Made by a program: the position numbers and the translations under genes
Source of the DNA: Rhizobium sp. Leaf306
Lineage (GTDB): Bacteria > Pseudomonadota > Alphaproteobacteria > Rhizobiales > Rhizobiaceae
Reading direction: 5' to 3'
DNA length: 64,000 bases
NCBI RefSeq assembly: GCF_001423425.1
Contig: NZ_LMNX01000002.1
Span: 868,001-932,000, forward strand
Shown: piece after piece, positions 54,410-63,132 of the stretch
How positions within the stretch are numbered: the first letter of the stretch is position 1
Layout of the letters: each line of letters opens with the position of its first letter
Notes under the pieces: model-generated
The model's input: the letters and a program-made list of their open reading frames with translations, nothing else
Database searches by the model: none
What the model was told of the DNA's origin: nothing

Positions 54410-54488
54410 ACATGCGCGGGCGGCCTGGCCCCACCCCCGGCCTCCCCCACGTCATCCCCATTCACGCTTTCCTTAAGAGGACATTCCC

Positions 54489-54851
54489 ATGCTGAAATTC
54501 ACCGCCGAACACGAATGGCTGAAACTCGAAGACGGCCTTGCCACCGTCGGCATCACCACCCATGCTGCCGAGCAGCTCGGTGATCTCGTGTTTGTCGAAC
54601 TGCCGGAAGTCGGTGCCGAGCTGGTGAAGGACGGCAATGCCGCAACCGTCGAAAGCGTCAAGGCAGCCTCCGACGTCTATTCGCCGCTCGACGGCGAAGT
54701 CACCGAAGTCAATCAGGCGATCGTTGACGACCCGTCGCTGGTCAATTCCGATCCGCAGGCTGCCGGCTGGTTCTTCAAGCTGAAGCTCAAGAATGTAGCC
54801 GACGCCGACGCGCTGATGGACGAAGCTGCCTACAAGGAACTGATCGGATGA
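54489..54851 (+). CDS. gcvH: Glycine cleavage system H protein
   Basis: GcvH is the lipoylated shuttle protein. The 120-residue product carries the lipoyl-Lys at residue 58 in [13 protein letters not shown]. The arm shape comes from the beta-hammerhead, beginning [13 protein letters not shown]. It is lipoylated by LipB/LipA; lipB is in this window. A purine-rich AAGAGGA is nine bases before the ATG at 54489. Its stop overlaps the gcvP start by four bases (ATGA), so translation is coupled. Confidence 0.98.
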   Translation: MLKFTAEHEWLKLEDGLATVGITTHAAEQLGDLVFVELPEVGAELVKDGNAATVESVKAASDVYSPLDGEVTEVNQAIVDDPSLVNSDPQAAGWFFKLKLKNVADADALMDEAAYKELIG

Positions 54852-57721
54852 GCGACTCGACCGACTTCCACTTCACCGACTACGACCCGTACGACTTTGC
54901 CAATCGTCGCCATATCGGTCCCTCCCCGACGGAGATGAGCGATATGCTAGCCGTGATCGGCTACAAGTCGCTCGACGCGCTGATCGATGCCACGGTCCCC
55001 GCCTCCATCCGTCAGCAGAACCCGCTGACCTGGGGTGCGGCGCTGACCGAACGAGAAGCGCTCGACAAGCTGCGCGAGACCGCAAATAAGAACCAGGTGC
55101 TGACCACGCTGATCGGACAGGGCTATTACGGCACCGTGACGCCGCCTGTGATCCAGCGCAACATTCTGGAAAACCCTGCCTGGTACACGGCATACACGCC
55201 CTACCAGCCGGAAATCTCCCAAGGCCGCCTCGAAGCGCTCCTGAACTTCCAGACGATGATCTGCGACCTGACCGGCCTCGACGTCGCCAATGCCTCGCTG
55301 CTCGATGAAGCGACGGCGGCTGCCGAAGCCATGGCGCTATGCCAGCGCCAGGCGAAATCGAAGGCAACCGCCTTCTTCGTCGATCACGCCTGTCATCCGC
55401 AGACGATCGCGTTGATCGAGACACGTGCAGCGCCGCTCGGCTGGAGCGTGATCGTCGGTGATCCGATGACCGATCTCGACCCGGTCGACGTGTTCGGCGC
55501 GATCTTCCAGTATCCCGGCACCAATGGTGAAGTCCGTGATTTCTCCGGCCTGATTTCCCGCCTGCACCAGACCGGTGCGGTCGCTGCTATGGCGGCCGAT
55601 CTTCTGGCGCTGACGTTGCTGAAATCTCCAGGTGAGATGGGTGCGGATATCGCGATCGGCTCGTCGCAGCGGTTTGGCGTTCCGGTCGGTTACGGCGGTC
55701 CGCACGCGGCCTACATGTCGGTCAAGGATGCGCACAAGCGCGCCATGCCCGGCCGCCTCGTCGGCGTCTCCGTCGATGCCCGCGGCAATCGTGCCTACCG
55801 CCTGTCGCTGCAGACCCGCGAACAGCATATCCGCCGCGAGAAGGCGACATCGAACATCTGCACCGCGCAGGTCCTGCTCGCTGTGATGGCCTCGATGTAC
55901 GGCGTCTTCCACGGTCCGGAAGGCCTGAAGGCGATTGCTCAGGCCGTGCACAAGAAGGCCGTGCTGATGGCAAAGGGCTTGGAAAAGCTCGGCTACACGA
56001 TCGAACCCGATTCGTTCTTCGACACGTTCACCGTCGAGGTCGGCCACATGCAGGGTGTGATCATGCGGGCGGCCGTTGCTGAAGGCGTCAACCTGCGCAA
56101 GGTTGGTGAAACCAAGATTGGCATGTCGCTCGACGAACGCACCCGCCCGGTCACGCTCGAGGCCGTCTGGCGCGCATTCGGCGGTGACTTCAAGGTGTCG
56201 GACTTCCCGGTCGAATACCGCCTGCCCAACGCGCTTCTCAGAAAATCGGATTACATGACCCATCCGATCTTCCACATGAACCGCGCCGAAAGCGAGATGA
56301 CCCGCTACATCCGCCGCCTGTCGGACCGCGACCTGGCGCTCGATCGCGCGATGATCCCGCTCGGCTCCTGCACGATGAAGCTGAACGCGACGGCTGAAAT
56401 GCTGCCGATCACCTGGCCGGAGTTTTCCGACATCCATCCGTTCGTGCCCGTCGACCAGGCGCTCGGCTACAAGGAGATGATCGACGATCTCTCGGCAAAG
56501 CTCTGCCAGATCACCGGTTACGATGCTTTCTCGATGCAGCCGAATTCCGGTGCGCAGGGCGAGTATGCGGGCCTGCTGACGATCCGCAACTACCATATCG
56601 CCAATGGCGATACGCATCGCGACGTCTGCCTCATCCCCACTTCGGCCCACGGCACCAACCCTGCCTCGGCGCAGATGGTCGGCATGAAGGTCGTGGTCGT
56701 GAAAGTGCTCGAGAACGGCGATATCGATCTGGAAGACTTCCGCACCAAGGCGCAGCAGCATGCGGCAAATCTGTCCTGCTGCATGATCACCTATCCTTCG
56801 ACACACGGCGTGTTCGAGGAGACGGTGAAGGAGATCTGCGAGATCACCCATGCCAATGGCGGCCAGGTCTATCTCGACGGTGCCAATATGAACGCCATGG
56901 TCGGATTGTCACGCCCGGGTGACATTGGCTCCGACGTTTCGCATCTCAATCTGCACAAGACGTTCTGCATTCCGCATGGCGGCGGCGGTCCCGGCATGGG
57001 TCCGATCGGCGTCAAGGCGCACCTGGCAAGCCACCTGCCCGGTCACCCGCAATGGGCCGGAGAACTTGGCAGCGAAGGTGCGGTTTCGGCGGCGCCGTTC
57101 GGCTCTCCCTCGATCCTGCCGATCTCCTGGTCCTACTGCCTGATGATGGGCGGCGAAGGGCTCACGCAGGCGACGAAGGTTGCGATCCTCAACGCCAACT
57201 ATATCGCAGCCCGGCTCAAGGGCGCCTACGATGTGCTCTACAAGTCCGCAAGCGGACGCGTCGCGCATGAGTGCATCATCGACACCCGCCCGCTCAACGC
57301 CTCGGCCGGCGTCTCTGTCGACGACGTTGCAAAACGCCTGATCGACTGCGGCTTCCACGCCCCGACCATGAGCTGGCCGGTTGCCGGTACGCTGATGATC
57401 GAACCGACGGAATCGGAAACGAAGGCCGAGATCGACCGGTTCTGCGATGCGATGCTGGCAGTCCGCGAAGAGGCTCGTGCGATCGAAGACGGTCGCATGG
57501 ACAGGGTCAACAACCCGCTGAGGAACGCCCCGCACACGGTGGAAGACCTGGTCGGCGAATGGGATCGTCCTTATAGCCGCGAACAGGCCTGCTACCCGCC
57601 GGGCGCTTTCCGTGTCGACAAATACTGGTCGCCGGTCAACCGCGTCGACAATGTCTATGGCGACCGCAATCTGCTCTGCACCTGCCCGCCGCTTGAGGAC
57701 TACGCGGAGGCCGCGGAGTAA
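54848..57721 (+). CDS. gcvP: Glycine dehydrogenase (decarboxylating), P protein
   Basis: GcvP decarboxylates glycine with PLP and passes the aminomethyl group to GcvH. It is a single 957-residue chain, not the split gcvPA/gcvPB form. The N half has [16 protein letters not shown] and [30 protein letters not shown]; the C half has [20 protein letters not shown] and the PLP-Lys in [21 protein letters not shown] (Lys about 703). The start overlaps gcvH (ATGA). The end is TAA and a strong hairpin follows. Length and motifs are normal. Confidence 0.98.
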   Translation: MSDSTDFHFTDYDPYDFANRRHIGPSPTEMSDMLAVIGYKSLDALIDATVPASIRQQNPLTWGAALTEREALDKLRETANKNQVLTTLIGQGYYGTVTPPVIQRNILENPAWYTAYTPYQPEISQGRLEALLNFQTMICDLTGLDVANASLLDEATAAAEAMALCQRQAKSKATAFFVDHACHPQTIALIETRAAPLGWSVIVGDPMTDLDPVDVFGAIFQYPGTNGEVRDFSGLISRLHQTGAVAAMAADLLALTLLKSPGEMGADIAIGSSQRFGVPVGYGGPHAAYMSVKDAHKRAMPGRLVGVSVDARGNRAYRLSLQTREQHIRREKATSNICTAQVLLAVMASMYGVFHGPEGLKAIAQAVHKKAVLMAKGLEKLGYTIEPDSFFDTFTVEVGHMQGVIMRAAVAEGVNLRKVGETKIGMSLDERTRPVTLEAVWRAFGGDFKVSDFPVEYRLPNALLRKSDYMTHPIFHMNRAESEMTRYIRRLSDRDLALDRAMIPLGSCTMKLNATAEMLPITWPEFSDIHPFVPVDQALGYKEMIDDLSAKLCQITGYDAFSMQPNSGAQGEYAGLLTIRNYHIANGDTHRDVCLIPTSAHGTNPASAQMVGMKVVVVKVLENGDIDLEDFRTKAQQHAANLSCCMITYPSTHGVFEETVKEICEITHANGGQVYLDGANMNAMVGLSRPGDIGSDVSHLNLHKTFCIPHGGGGPGMGPIGVKAHLASHLPGHPQWAGELGSEGAVSAAPFGSPSILPISWSYCLMMGGEGLTQATKVAILNANYIAARLKGAYDVLYKSASGRVAHECIIDTRPLNASAGVSVDDVAKRLIDCGFHAPTMSWPVAGTLMIEPTESETKAEIDRFCDAMLAVREEARAIEDGRMDRVNNPLRNAPHTVEDLVGEWDRPYSREQACYPPGAFRVDKYWSPVNRVDNVYGDRNLLCTCPPLEDYAEAAE

Positions 57722-57729
57722 CACGAATA

Positions 57730-57770
57730 CCGGAGAGGCCCGGGCTTTGGGCCTCTCCGGGATATATTTT
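57730..57770 (+). terminator. gcv operon terminator
   Basis: CCGGAGAGGCCC (57730-57741) pairs exactly with GGGCCTCTCCGG (57749-57760), seven-base loop, then GATATATTTT. It ends the gcvTHP transcript. The T run is weaker than ideal, but the stem is very stable. Confidence 0.85.
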
Positions 57771-57948
57771 CGCGCAGCCCTTGTTTAAGTGCAATTATTC
57801 TCTATTTTGAGTTTCATCGAACTTTGCTAGCGACTCGTCCGCAGCTCCCGGAAAACTTGGAGCTCTTTCTGATTTCCTCTCAACGTCGATCTACCCCCGA
57901 CCCCGTATTTCAGGGTTGGCAACTTACTACGATTGAAAGGAAATCGTT

Positions 57949-58158
57949 ATGGATACCGGCACTGTAAAGTGGTTTAACAGCACCAAGGGTTTTGGTTTCA
58001 TTCAGCCTGACAACGGCAGCCAGGATGTGTTCGTTCACATCTCCGCTGTTGAGCGCGCTGGCATGAATGGCCTGAACGAAGGTCAGAAGATCAGCTACGA
58101 AATCGTCCAGGACAAGCGTTCTGGCAAGAGCTCCGCAGACAACCTGCGCGCTGCTTAA
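57949..58158 (+). CDS. Cold-shock family protein (CspA-like)
   Basis: A 69-residue cold-shock domain protein. It has the RNP1-like [20 protein letters not shown] near residues 4-23 and RNP2-like [13 protein letters not shown] near 26-38. It binds single-stranded RNA/DNA and melts structured mRNA. Many are cold- or growth-induced; the 5' leader here is about 180 bases and may carry thermo-sensitive structure, but this is inference. ATTGAAAGGA precedes the ATG. A terminator follows at 58220. It is unrelated to the gcv operon, with its own promoter expected between. Confidence 0.97.
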   Translation: MDTGTVKWFNSTKGFGFIQPDNGSQDVFVHISAVERAGMNGLNEGQKISYEIVQDKRSGKSSADNLRAA

Positions 58159-58219
58159 GGTTTTGTCATTGCCCCGCGTGACCACGGATGTACTGGCACG
58201 AAGGCGGCGATGATGGTGG

Positions 58220-58254
58220 AAGGTCGGGGTTCATCTCCCGGCCTTTTGTTTTTT
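58220..58254 (+). terminator. Cold-shock gene terminator
   Basis: AAGGTCGGG (58220-58228) pairs with CCCGGCCTT (58237-58245), one G-T pair, eight-base loop, then TTGTTTTTT. It lies 62 bases after the csp stop. Confidence 0.85.
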
Positions 58255-58391
58255 CGTCCATTCTGAGGTTTTACTGTGCTAGACGGTTTAACTTCGAATG
58301 GGTGAAAAGAGAGCGGATGTGAGATCGCTTCCCGATCAACCCGCGTCCGACAAATTTCAAGAGATAGCGGTTCGCCGCGTAAGGAGATATT

Positions 58392-58637
58392 TTGCAGGTA
58401 CTCGTCAGAGATAACAACGTTGATCAGGCTCTCCGCGTCCTGAAGAAGAAGATGCAGCGCGAAGGTATCTTCCGCGAAATGAAGGCTCGTAGCGCTTACG
58501 AAAAGCCTTCCGAGAAGCGTGCCCGTGAAAAAGCAGATGCGATCCGTCGCGCGCGCAAGCTTGCTCGCAAGCAGATGCAGCGCGAAGGCCTGCTTCCGGC
58601 TCCGAAGAAAAAAGTCATCGTAGCTCGCGCCCGCTAG
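58392..58637 (+). CDS. rpsU: 30S ribosomal protein S21
   Basis: S21 is a small, very basic protein of the 30S subunit involved in initiation. The 81-residue product starts [25 protein letters not shown] and continues with a helix rich in Arg/Lys and a tail [13 protein letters not shown]. The start codon is TTG at 58392, with the perfect ribosome site AAGGAG ending five bases upstream; there is no nearby ATG that retains the conserved start. S21 is duplicated in some rhizobia; only one copy is in this window. The gene is separate from csp by a terminator. Confidence 0.96.
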   Translation: MQVLVRDNNVDQALRVLKKKMQREGIFREMKARSAYEKPSEKRAREKADAIRRARKLARKQMQREGLLPAPKKKVIVARAR

Positions 58638-58754
58638 GCTCCGACATGAGCGTGGTTTTGAGCACAAGCCAGAGCCACGCAACCAATCGCAGGATGGCAG
58701 TCTATGCCATTCTCGCGGTCCACGGCAGACATCGGCCGTTTCCAGGAGGAAAGC

Positions 58755-58979
58755 ATGACAGCGACCAAGGACCAGTTCTTCAAGCCCGCGAAAATGTCGG
58801 CACAAGCCAAATCGGAGCAGACCAACTCCGTGGTGCGTGACATCCTGGACGCCGAAGTTATTGCTCGTGAAAAGAAGACAGAAAAACTACGTGCTCTGCG
58901 GCTCCAGCAGACCGCTGATGCCCCCGCCCCTGTAAAAAAAGCGGCGACGAAGACCAAGCGCGCGGTCAAGACTTCCTAA
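58755..58979 (+). CDS. Small basic hypothetical protein
   Basis: A 74-residue protein with no named domain. The N half has SEQTNSVVRDILDAEVIAREKKTEKLRALRLQQ, a predicted helix, and the C-terminus is rich in Lys/Ala/Thr (KKAATKTKRAVKTS), which could bind nucleic acid. A perfect GGAGGAAAG lies six bases before the ATG at 58755; the in-frame ATG at 58704 is not supported by such a site. It lies 117 bases after rpsU on the same strand and is probably expressed with it or from its own promoter. Small proteins of this type occur widely in rhizobia. Confidence 0.75.
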   Translation: MTATKDQFFKPAKMSAQAKSEQTNSVVRDILDAEVIAREKKTEKLRALRLQQTADAPAPVKKAATKTKRAVKTS

Positions 58980-59175
58980 TCTTTCGTTTTACTCCCGACT
59001 GCTTTTCCCGAATTGAACCAATTCGTTGGTTCTGCGTTAACTTGCACTGCGGGACGCATGCATACTCCGGGATGCAGCGCTCAGGTGTCGCCTTTTCAAA
59101 GACGCCCCGCAGTCTTTTCTGATCATCCGGCTATGCCGATATCAGGAGAGTGCCTGTCAAGGATGCGAGGGTAGA

Positions 59176-59433
59176 ATGTGTCAGGACAACGCCTCATCGG
59201 CGATCGTGCTAGGTTCGGATGATCTCGAACTTCTTCAGAGATTCCTGGAAGCCTGGTGCGAGGAGAGACATGTGGACGTGTCGAGCGAGGAGGCTCAGAC
59301 TGTCGCATCGGGTCTTTTCAACTGGTACCAGTTTGAACTGAATGATCGCAACAACCTCAAATCCGAACCGCCCGAGCCTCTGCCGGAATCGGTCGAACTG
59401 AAGCGATTGCTACGGCAACTTGCCGTAGCCTAA
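59176..59433 (+). CDS. Small conserved hypothetical protein
   Basis: An 85-residue cytoplasmic protein, acidic, with a helix-rich composition (SDDLELLQRFLEAWCEERHVDVSSEEAQTVASGLFNWYQFELN). No domain is known to me. The C-terminal half ends with a helix VELKRLLRQLAVA. GAGGG lies five bases before the ATG at 59176. It lies between the small basic gene and the convergent RidA gene and has no operon partner. The composition is typical of a real protein. Confidence 0.7.
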   Translation: MCQDNASSAIVLGSDDLELLQRFLEAWCEERHVDVSSEEAQTVASGLFNWYQFELNDRNNLKSEPPEPLPESVELKRLLRQLAVA

Positions 59434-59474
59434 TATCGGGCGCTGACCGTGCTGCAATCGCGGCCCGCTCGGGA

Positions 59475-59864
59475 TTACGGGATACGAGCGATCACTTTGA
59501 TCTCGAAATCGAACCCCGCGAGCCAGTTCACCCCAACCGCTGTCCAATTCGGGTACGGCTTTTCCCCCATTATGCCCAAGCGAACTGCCTGAATCGTCCC
59601 GAACTGATTTTCAGGGTCGGTGTGAAACGTGGTGACGTCGATGATGTCGTCGAACCCGCAGCCTGCCGCTGTGAGAACCGCACGCAGATTGTCGAACGCG
59701 AGTTGAACCTGTTTTTCAAAATTCGGTTCCGGCGTTCCGTCATCACGGCTGCCAACTTGTCCGGACACGAACAGAAGATCCTTCGACCTTATCGCGGCTG
59801 AGTATTTGTTGATGTCGTAAAGGGCCTGTCGGCCTGCGGGGAAAATTGCTTCTCGTTCGATCAT
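59475..59864 (-). CDS. RidA family protein
   Basis: A 129-residue YjgF/YER057c/UK114 (RidA) family protein. It has DLLFVSGQVGSRDDGTPEPNFEKQVQLAFDNLRAVL near residues 27-64 and DIIDVTTFHTDPENQFGTIQAVRLG near 74-98. The typical Arg that binds the imine/enamine carboxylate in canonical RidA (near residue 105) is not visible as R in the segment EKPYPNWTAVGVNWL, so it may belong to another subgroup and substrate. GGAGACGAGCT precedes the ATG at 59864. It is divergent from a TetR gene across an operator array, which likely controls it. Confidence 0.9.
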   Translation of the reverse strand: MIEREAIFPAGRQALYDINKYSAAIRSKDLLFVSGQVGSRDDGTPEPNFEKQVQLAFDNLRAVLTAAGCGFDDIIDVTTFHTDPENQFGTIQAVRLGIMGEKPYPNWTAVGVNWLAGFDFEIKVIARIP

Positions 59865-59933
59865 AGCTCGTCTCCAATCGGTTGTTGCGTCCACGGCGTT
59901 GCAGGAGCCTTCCCTGACCCCGTCAATCTTGAT

Positions 59934-59976
59934 ATACGCTCCGTATGCAACTGCGTATCTCAGATACGCTGCGTAT
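59934..59976. promoter_or_regulatory. Operator array between RidA and TetR genes
   Basis: Five half-sites of type ATACG(C) or (G)CGTAT are packed in 43 bases. They form ATACG-CTC-CGTAT (59934-59946), GCGTATCT-C-AGATACGC (59953-59969) and ATACGC-T-GCGTAT (59964-59976), the last two sharing a half-site. They lie between divergent starts, the right place for auto-regulation by the TetR protein and control of RidA. Confidence 0.75.
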
Positions 59977-60012
59977 GTCAACTGATGTAAGAATCCGAGC
60001 CGGGGGTGAGCG

Positions 60013-60615
60013 ATGGCGCCGAGCAAGCGTACCACGATGATGGAAGAAACGCGCGGCAAGCTGATCAGCGCGGCGCGCAAGTCCTTCGCCGAGAAAGGCT
60101 ATGCCAGCTCGTCCATGGACGACTTCACGGCGTCCGCCGGCCTGACGCGGGGTGCGCTCTACCATAATTTCGGAGACAAGAAGGGTCTTTTACAAGCGGT
60201 GATCGATCAGATCGATTCCGAGATGCTGGGGCGGATGCGTGCTGCCGCAAACCACGCCGGCGGGACACTTTGGGACGGCTTTCTTGCCGAGGCGGTCGCC
60301 TATATCGAGATGTCGCTGGAGCCGGAAATTCAGCGCATCATGTTGCTGGATGGTCCTGCTGTCCTCGGCGACCCATCGCGTTGGCCCAATCAGAACGCCT
60401 GTCTGCGCACCACGGCGGATACGATCAGCGCTCTCATCGCCGAAGGGACGGTCAAGAGTATGGATGCGGAGGCCGCCGCACGTCTCATCAACGGTGCGGC
60501 ACTCAACGCTGCACTGTGGATCGCTGCGGCCGACGATCCGCCGGCCGTGTTGGAAAAAGCCGTCGAAGCGTTCCGTCACCTTGCCAGCGGGTTGCTGACG
60601 AAACAGCCCGTATGA
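60013..60615 (+). CDS. TetR/AcrR family transcriptional regulator
   Basis: A 200-residue repressor-type regulator. The N-terminal DNA-binding domain is residues 10-58 (TRGKLISAARKSFAEKGYASSSMDDFTASAGLTRGALYHNFGDKKGLLQAVI), and the rest is helical ligand-binding domain with AYIEMSLEPEIQRIMLLDGPAVLG near residue 95-118 which is seen in a YcdC/TetR_C_33-like subgroup. Ligand unknown. The operator array is 37 bases upstream of the ATG at 60013; divergent RidA suggests it responds to a metabolite linked to RidA's substrate. No efflux pump is close by. Confidence 0.9.
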   Translation: MAPSKRTTMMEETRGKLISAARKSFAEKGYASSSMDDFTASAGLTRGALYHNFGDKKGLLQAVIDQIDSEMLGRMRAAANHAGGTLWDGFLAEAVAYIEMSLEPEIQRIMLLDGPAVLGDPSRWPNQNACLRTTADTISALIAEGTVKSMDAEAAARLINGAALNAALWIAAADDPPAVLEKAVEAFRHLASGLLTKQPV

Positions 60616-60624
60616 TCGCCCACC

Positions 60625-62982
60625 TCAACCTCGACGGCGATAAGTCGGAAGATTGCGAATTCCTGAGAGGATCTCCACTTCGCCCTCGCTCTTCGGCTTG
60701 CCGAGGAGAAAACCCTGCAGCTGTTCGCAGCCGTCTTCGACCACCATCCGGTGCTGCCCGAAGGTCTCGATGCCTTCCGCGACGACGGGCAAGTCCAGGC
60801 TCTTGCCGAGACCGATGATGGCTTTGACGATGGCACGGGCGCTGTCGCTTTCCTCCATCTCGCTGATAAAACTGCGGTCGATCTTGATCTTGTCAAAGGG
60901 GAAGCTGTGCAGGTTGCTGAGCGACGAATAGCCGGTGCCGAAGTCATCCATCACCACATGGACTCCCAGCGCCTTCAACCGGAGCAAGGTCGCGAGCGTC
61001 GTGTCGCGATCCTTGAGCAGCGAGGTCTCTGTGATCTCGAGTTCAAGCCGGTGGGGCTCCAGGCCGCTCTCATCCAGTGCCGACGCAATCATGTCGACAA
61101 GGTTCGGGAAGCGAAACTGGATGGCCGAAACGTTGACCGCTACCGCCAGGCCGTCATCCCAGGTACTGGCGACCCTGCAGGCTTCGCGCATCGCCCATTC
61201 ACCGATCGGCACGATGATGCCGGTTTCCTCGGCAACCGGAATGAAGACGCTCGGTGAGACATTGCCCCATTGCGGATGCTTCCACCGCATCAGGGCCTCA
61301 TAGCCCGAGCAGAGGCCGCTTGTGGCATCAAAGAGTGGCTGGAATACCATGCTGAGTTGCGAGCGCAGTACGGCGTAGCGCAACTCGCTCTCGATCTCGC
61401 GCCGCTCGCGCAGCTCTGCGTCCATTGCCGCGGAATAGAATGCTGCCGTACCACGTCCCGAGAACTTCGCATTGTAGAGGGCCATGTCGGCCGCATTGCG
61501 CAAGTCATCAGGCGTTTCTCCGTCGTCCGGATAAACCGCGCAGCCGATGCTGACGCCCACGGCGGTGGGATCGAGTGCAACATTCATTTCGGTGCGGAAG
61601 GTTTCGAGGATACGCTCGGCGAGCAGGTTTGCGCCCGCCGGCTGTTCGACGCCTGTCTGGAGAATGATGAACTCGTCGCCGCCGATGCGGGACGGCGTAT
61701 CGGCCGGACCGACACAGCGCCGCAGGATATCGGCGACCCGGATCAGGACACGATCGCCTTCTGCATGGCCGAACACATCGTTGACGGCCTTGAAGCGGTC
61801 GAGATCAAGGGCAAGCACCGCCAGCACATCGCCGGAAAGTGCAGCCGTCCTCAAGGCACCGTCGAGCCGATCGTTGAAGAGCGTACGGTTGGGAAGGTCA
61901 GTCAAAGCGTCGTGGCGAGCCATGTGTTCGATGCGGCGCTCCGCAATGCGCTTCTCGGTCAGATCGCGGACAGCCAGAACCTGGCAGGAGCGACCGCGAT
62001 ACTCGATCGTATGGACGGCAACCTCCAGAAAGACCTCACGGTCCGTCACTTTCGGCGTGGCAGCGACTGCGGAATTCCTTTGAGCCGTCAGCGGAAGACC
62101 GTCGGCTGCAGCCAGCAGATCGTCGGGATCTCGGCCGAGGATGTCGCGGTCGCGCAGCAACAGCAAGTCGGCAAAGCGAGCATTGGTCTCGATGACGCGG
62201 CCATCGCGAACCACCGCGAGGCCTTCGAGCGTCGCGTTGGCAAAGCCACGCAAATCCGTCAGGTACCGGTCGATGAAGCTCGCAGCAACAGTCGTCAGCA
62301 CGATCACACTCATGACGATCGAAACCGCGCCAATGAGCCAGATCCGCCCGCCACCGTCGAGCGAGGCCTCTGGAAGCGTCGGATCGGGGATCAGCTCGGT
62401 CGCCGACATCGCAGTAAAATGCAGGATGCAAATGGCAGCAACACTGGCAGCGACTGCACAGATCAGGCGCAGGGTGCTTCTTCGAAGCGTCGTGGAGGCG
62501 AACGCCGCGGTGAAGAGAGAGAAAGAGACAACAGAGCCGATCAAGATGGGCGTCATTTCGTAGCGGGTCGTTGCCGCGGCACGGATCGCTTCGGTGCCGA
62601 TCAAGTGCATGGCGGCGACCGTGACGGTGGCGACCATGCCGGCTGCGAGCGAAGAAACCGTCTTCGATCGATCGGCAATCTGCAGCGCCAACCAGAAGCC
62701 GGCGACGGCAGTCAGAGCCGATACAAGGGTGAGGACGCGCTCGAATTCGATCGCTATCGTGCCCTGGTAGGCGAGCATTGCCACGAAATGCGTCGACCAG
62801 ATGGAAAGCCCGCCCGTGGCGCTGGCGACAAGGAGCCAGATCCGCCGCCGACGTTCGTTGCACTCGATCGCCCGTCTATGGATCAGAAAAAATGCGAGCA
62901 TGCCGACGACGCAGATGCCGGCCGCGAGAAGAACAGTGCTTCGATCATGCTGAACCACGACGCATTCGAGAACTCGAAACAT
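60625..62982 (-). CDS. MHYT-PAS-GGDEF-EAL cyclic di-GMP protein
   Basis: A 785-residue inner-membrane protein. The N-terminal 250 residues are an MHYT sensor with six or seven helices; the motif copies are altered (STHFVAMLAY, AAMHLIGTEAI, LHFTAMSATE), which may coordinate copper or a gas. A PAS-like segment (residues 250-360) follows. The GGDEF domain keeps RIGGDEF (about residue 431), so cyclase activity is possible, but the inhibitory RxxD has GPAD. The EAL domain is complete: YEALMRWKHP about 559, NVSAIQF, ITETSLL, DDFGTGYSSL, KIDRSF, VAEGIE. Both activities may be present. I chose the ATG at 62982; a GTG at 62994 is an alternative. Confidence 0.92.
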   Translation of the reverse strand: MFRVLECVVVQHDRSTVLLAAGICVVGMLAFFLIHRRAIECNERRRRIWLLVASATGGLSIWSTHFVAMLAYQGTIAIEFERVLTLVSALTAVAGFWLALQIADRSKTVSSLAAGMVATVTVAAMHLIGTEAIRAAATTRYEMTPILIGSVVSFSLFTAAFASTTLRRSTLRLICAVAASVAAICILHFTAMSATELIPDPTLPEASLDGGGRIWLIGAVSIVMSVIVLTTVAASFIDRYLTDLRGFANATLEGLAVVRDGRVIETNARFADLLLLRDRDILGRDPDDLLAAADGLPLTAQRNSAVAATPKVTDREVFLEVAVHTIEYRGRSCQVLAVRDLTEKRIAERRIEHMARHDALTDLPNRTLFNDRLDGALRTAALSGDVLAVLALDLDRFKAVNDVFGHAEGDRVLIRVADILRRCVGPADTPSRIGGDEFIILQTGVEQPAGANLLAERILETFRTEMNVALDPTAVGVSIGCAVYPDDGETPDDLRNAADMALYNAKFSGRGTAAFYSAAMDAELRERREIESELRYAVLRSQLSMVFQPLFDATSGLCSGYEALMRWKHPQWGNVSPSVFIPVAEETGIIVPIGEWAMREACRVASTWDDGLAVAVNVSAIQFRFPNLVDMIASALDESGLEPHRLELEITETSLLKDRDTTLATLLRLKALGVHVVMDDFGTGYSSLSNLHSFPFDKIKIDRSFISEMEESDSARAIVKAIIGLGKSLDLPVVAEGIETFGQHRMVVEDGCEQLQGFLLGKPKSEGEVEILSGIRNLPTYRRRG

Positions 62983-63132
62983 GGATGCCACCACAAGAAC
63001 GCACGACGAACAATTTCATCGACTTGTCAGCAAAACATTAGGTGTTAATATTTAAGGAAATAATAATATACAGTGGCGGCATGCACGTGTCCAAGAACGC
63101 GCCTTGGGTACGGGATATCGATCCCAAAAGGC

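Noticed and set aside
55337..56851. 504-codon open frame on the minus strand opposite gcvP
   Set aside because: gcvP is certain on the plus strand; the antisense frame has shadow composition (many His/Arg/Asp) and no recognised motif.
61270..63048. 592-codon open frame on the plus strand opposite the MHYT-GGDEF-EAL gene
   Set aside because: It mirrors the real gene's codon pattern in another frame and has no domain.
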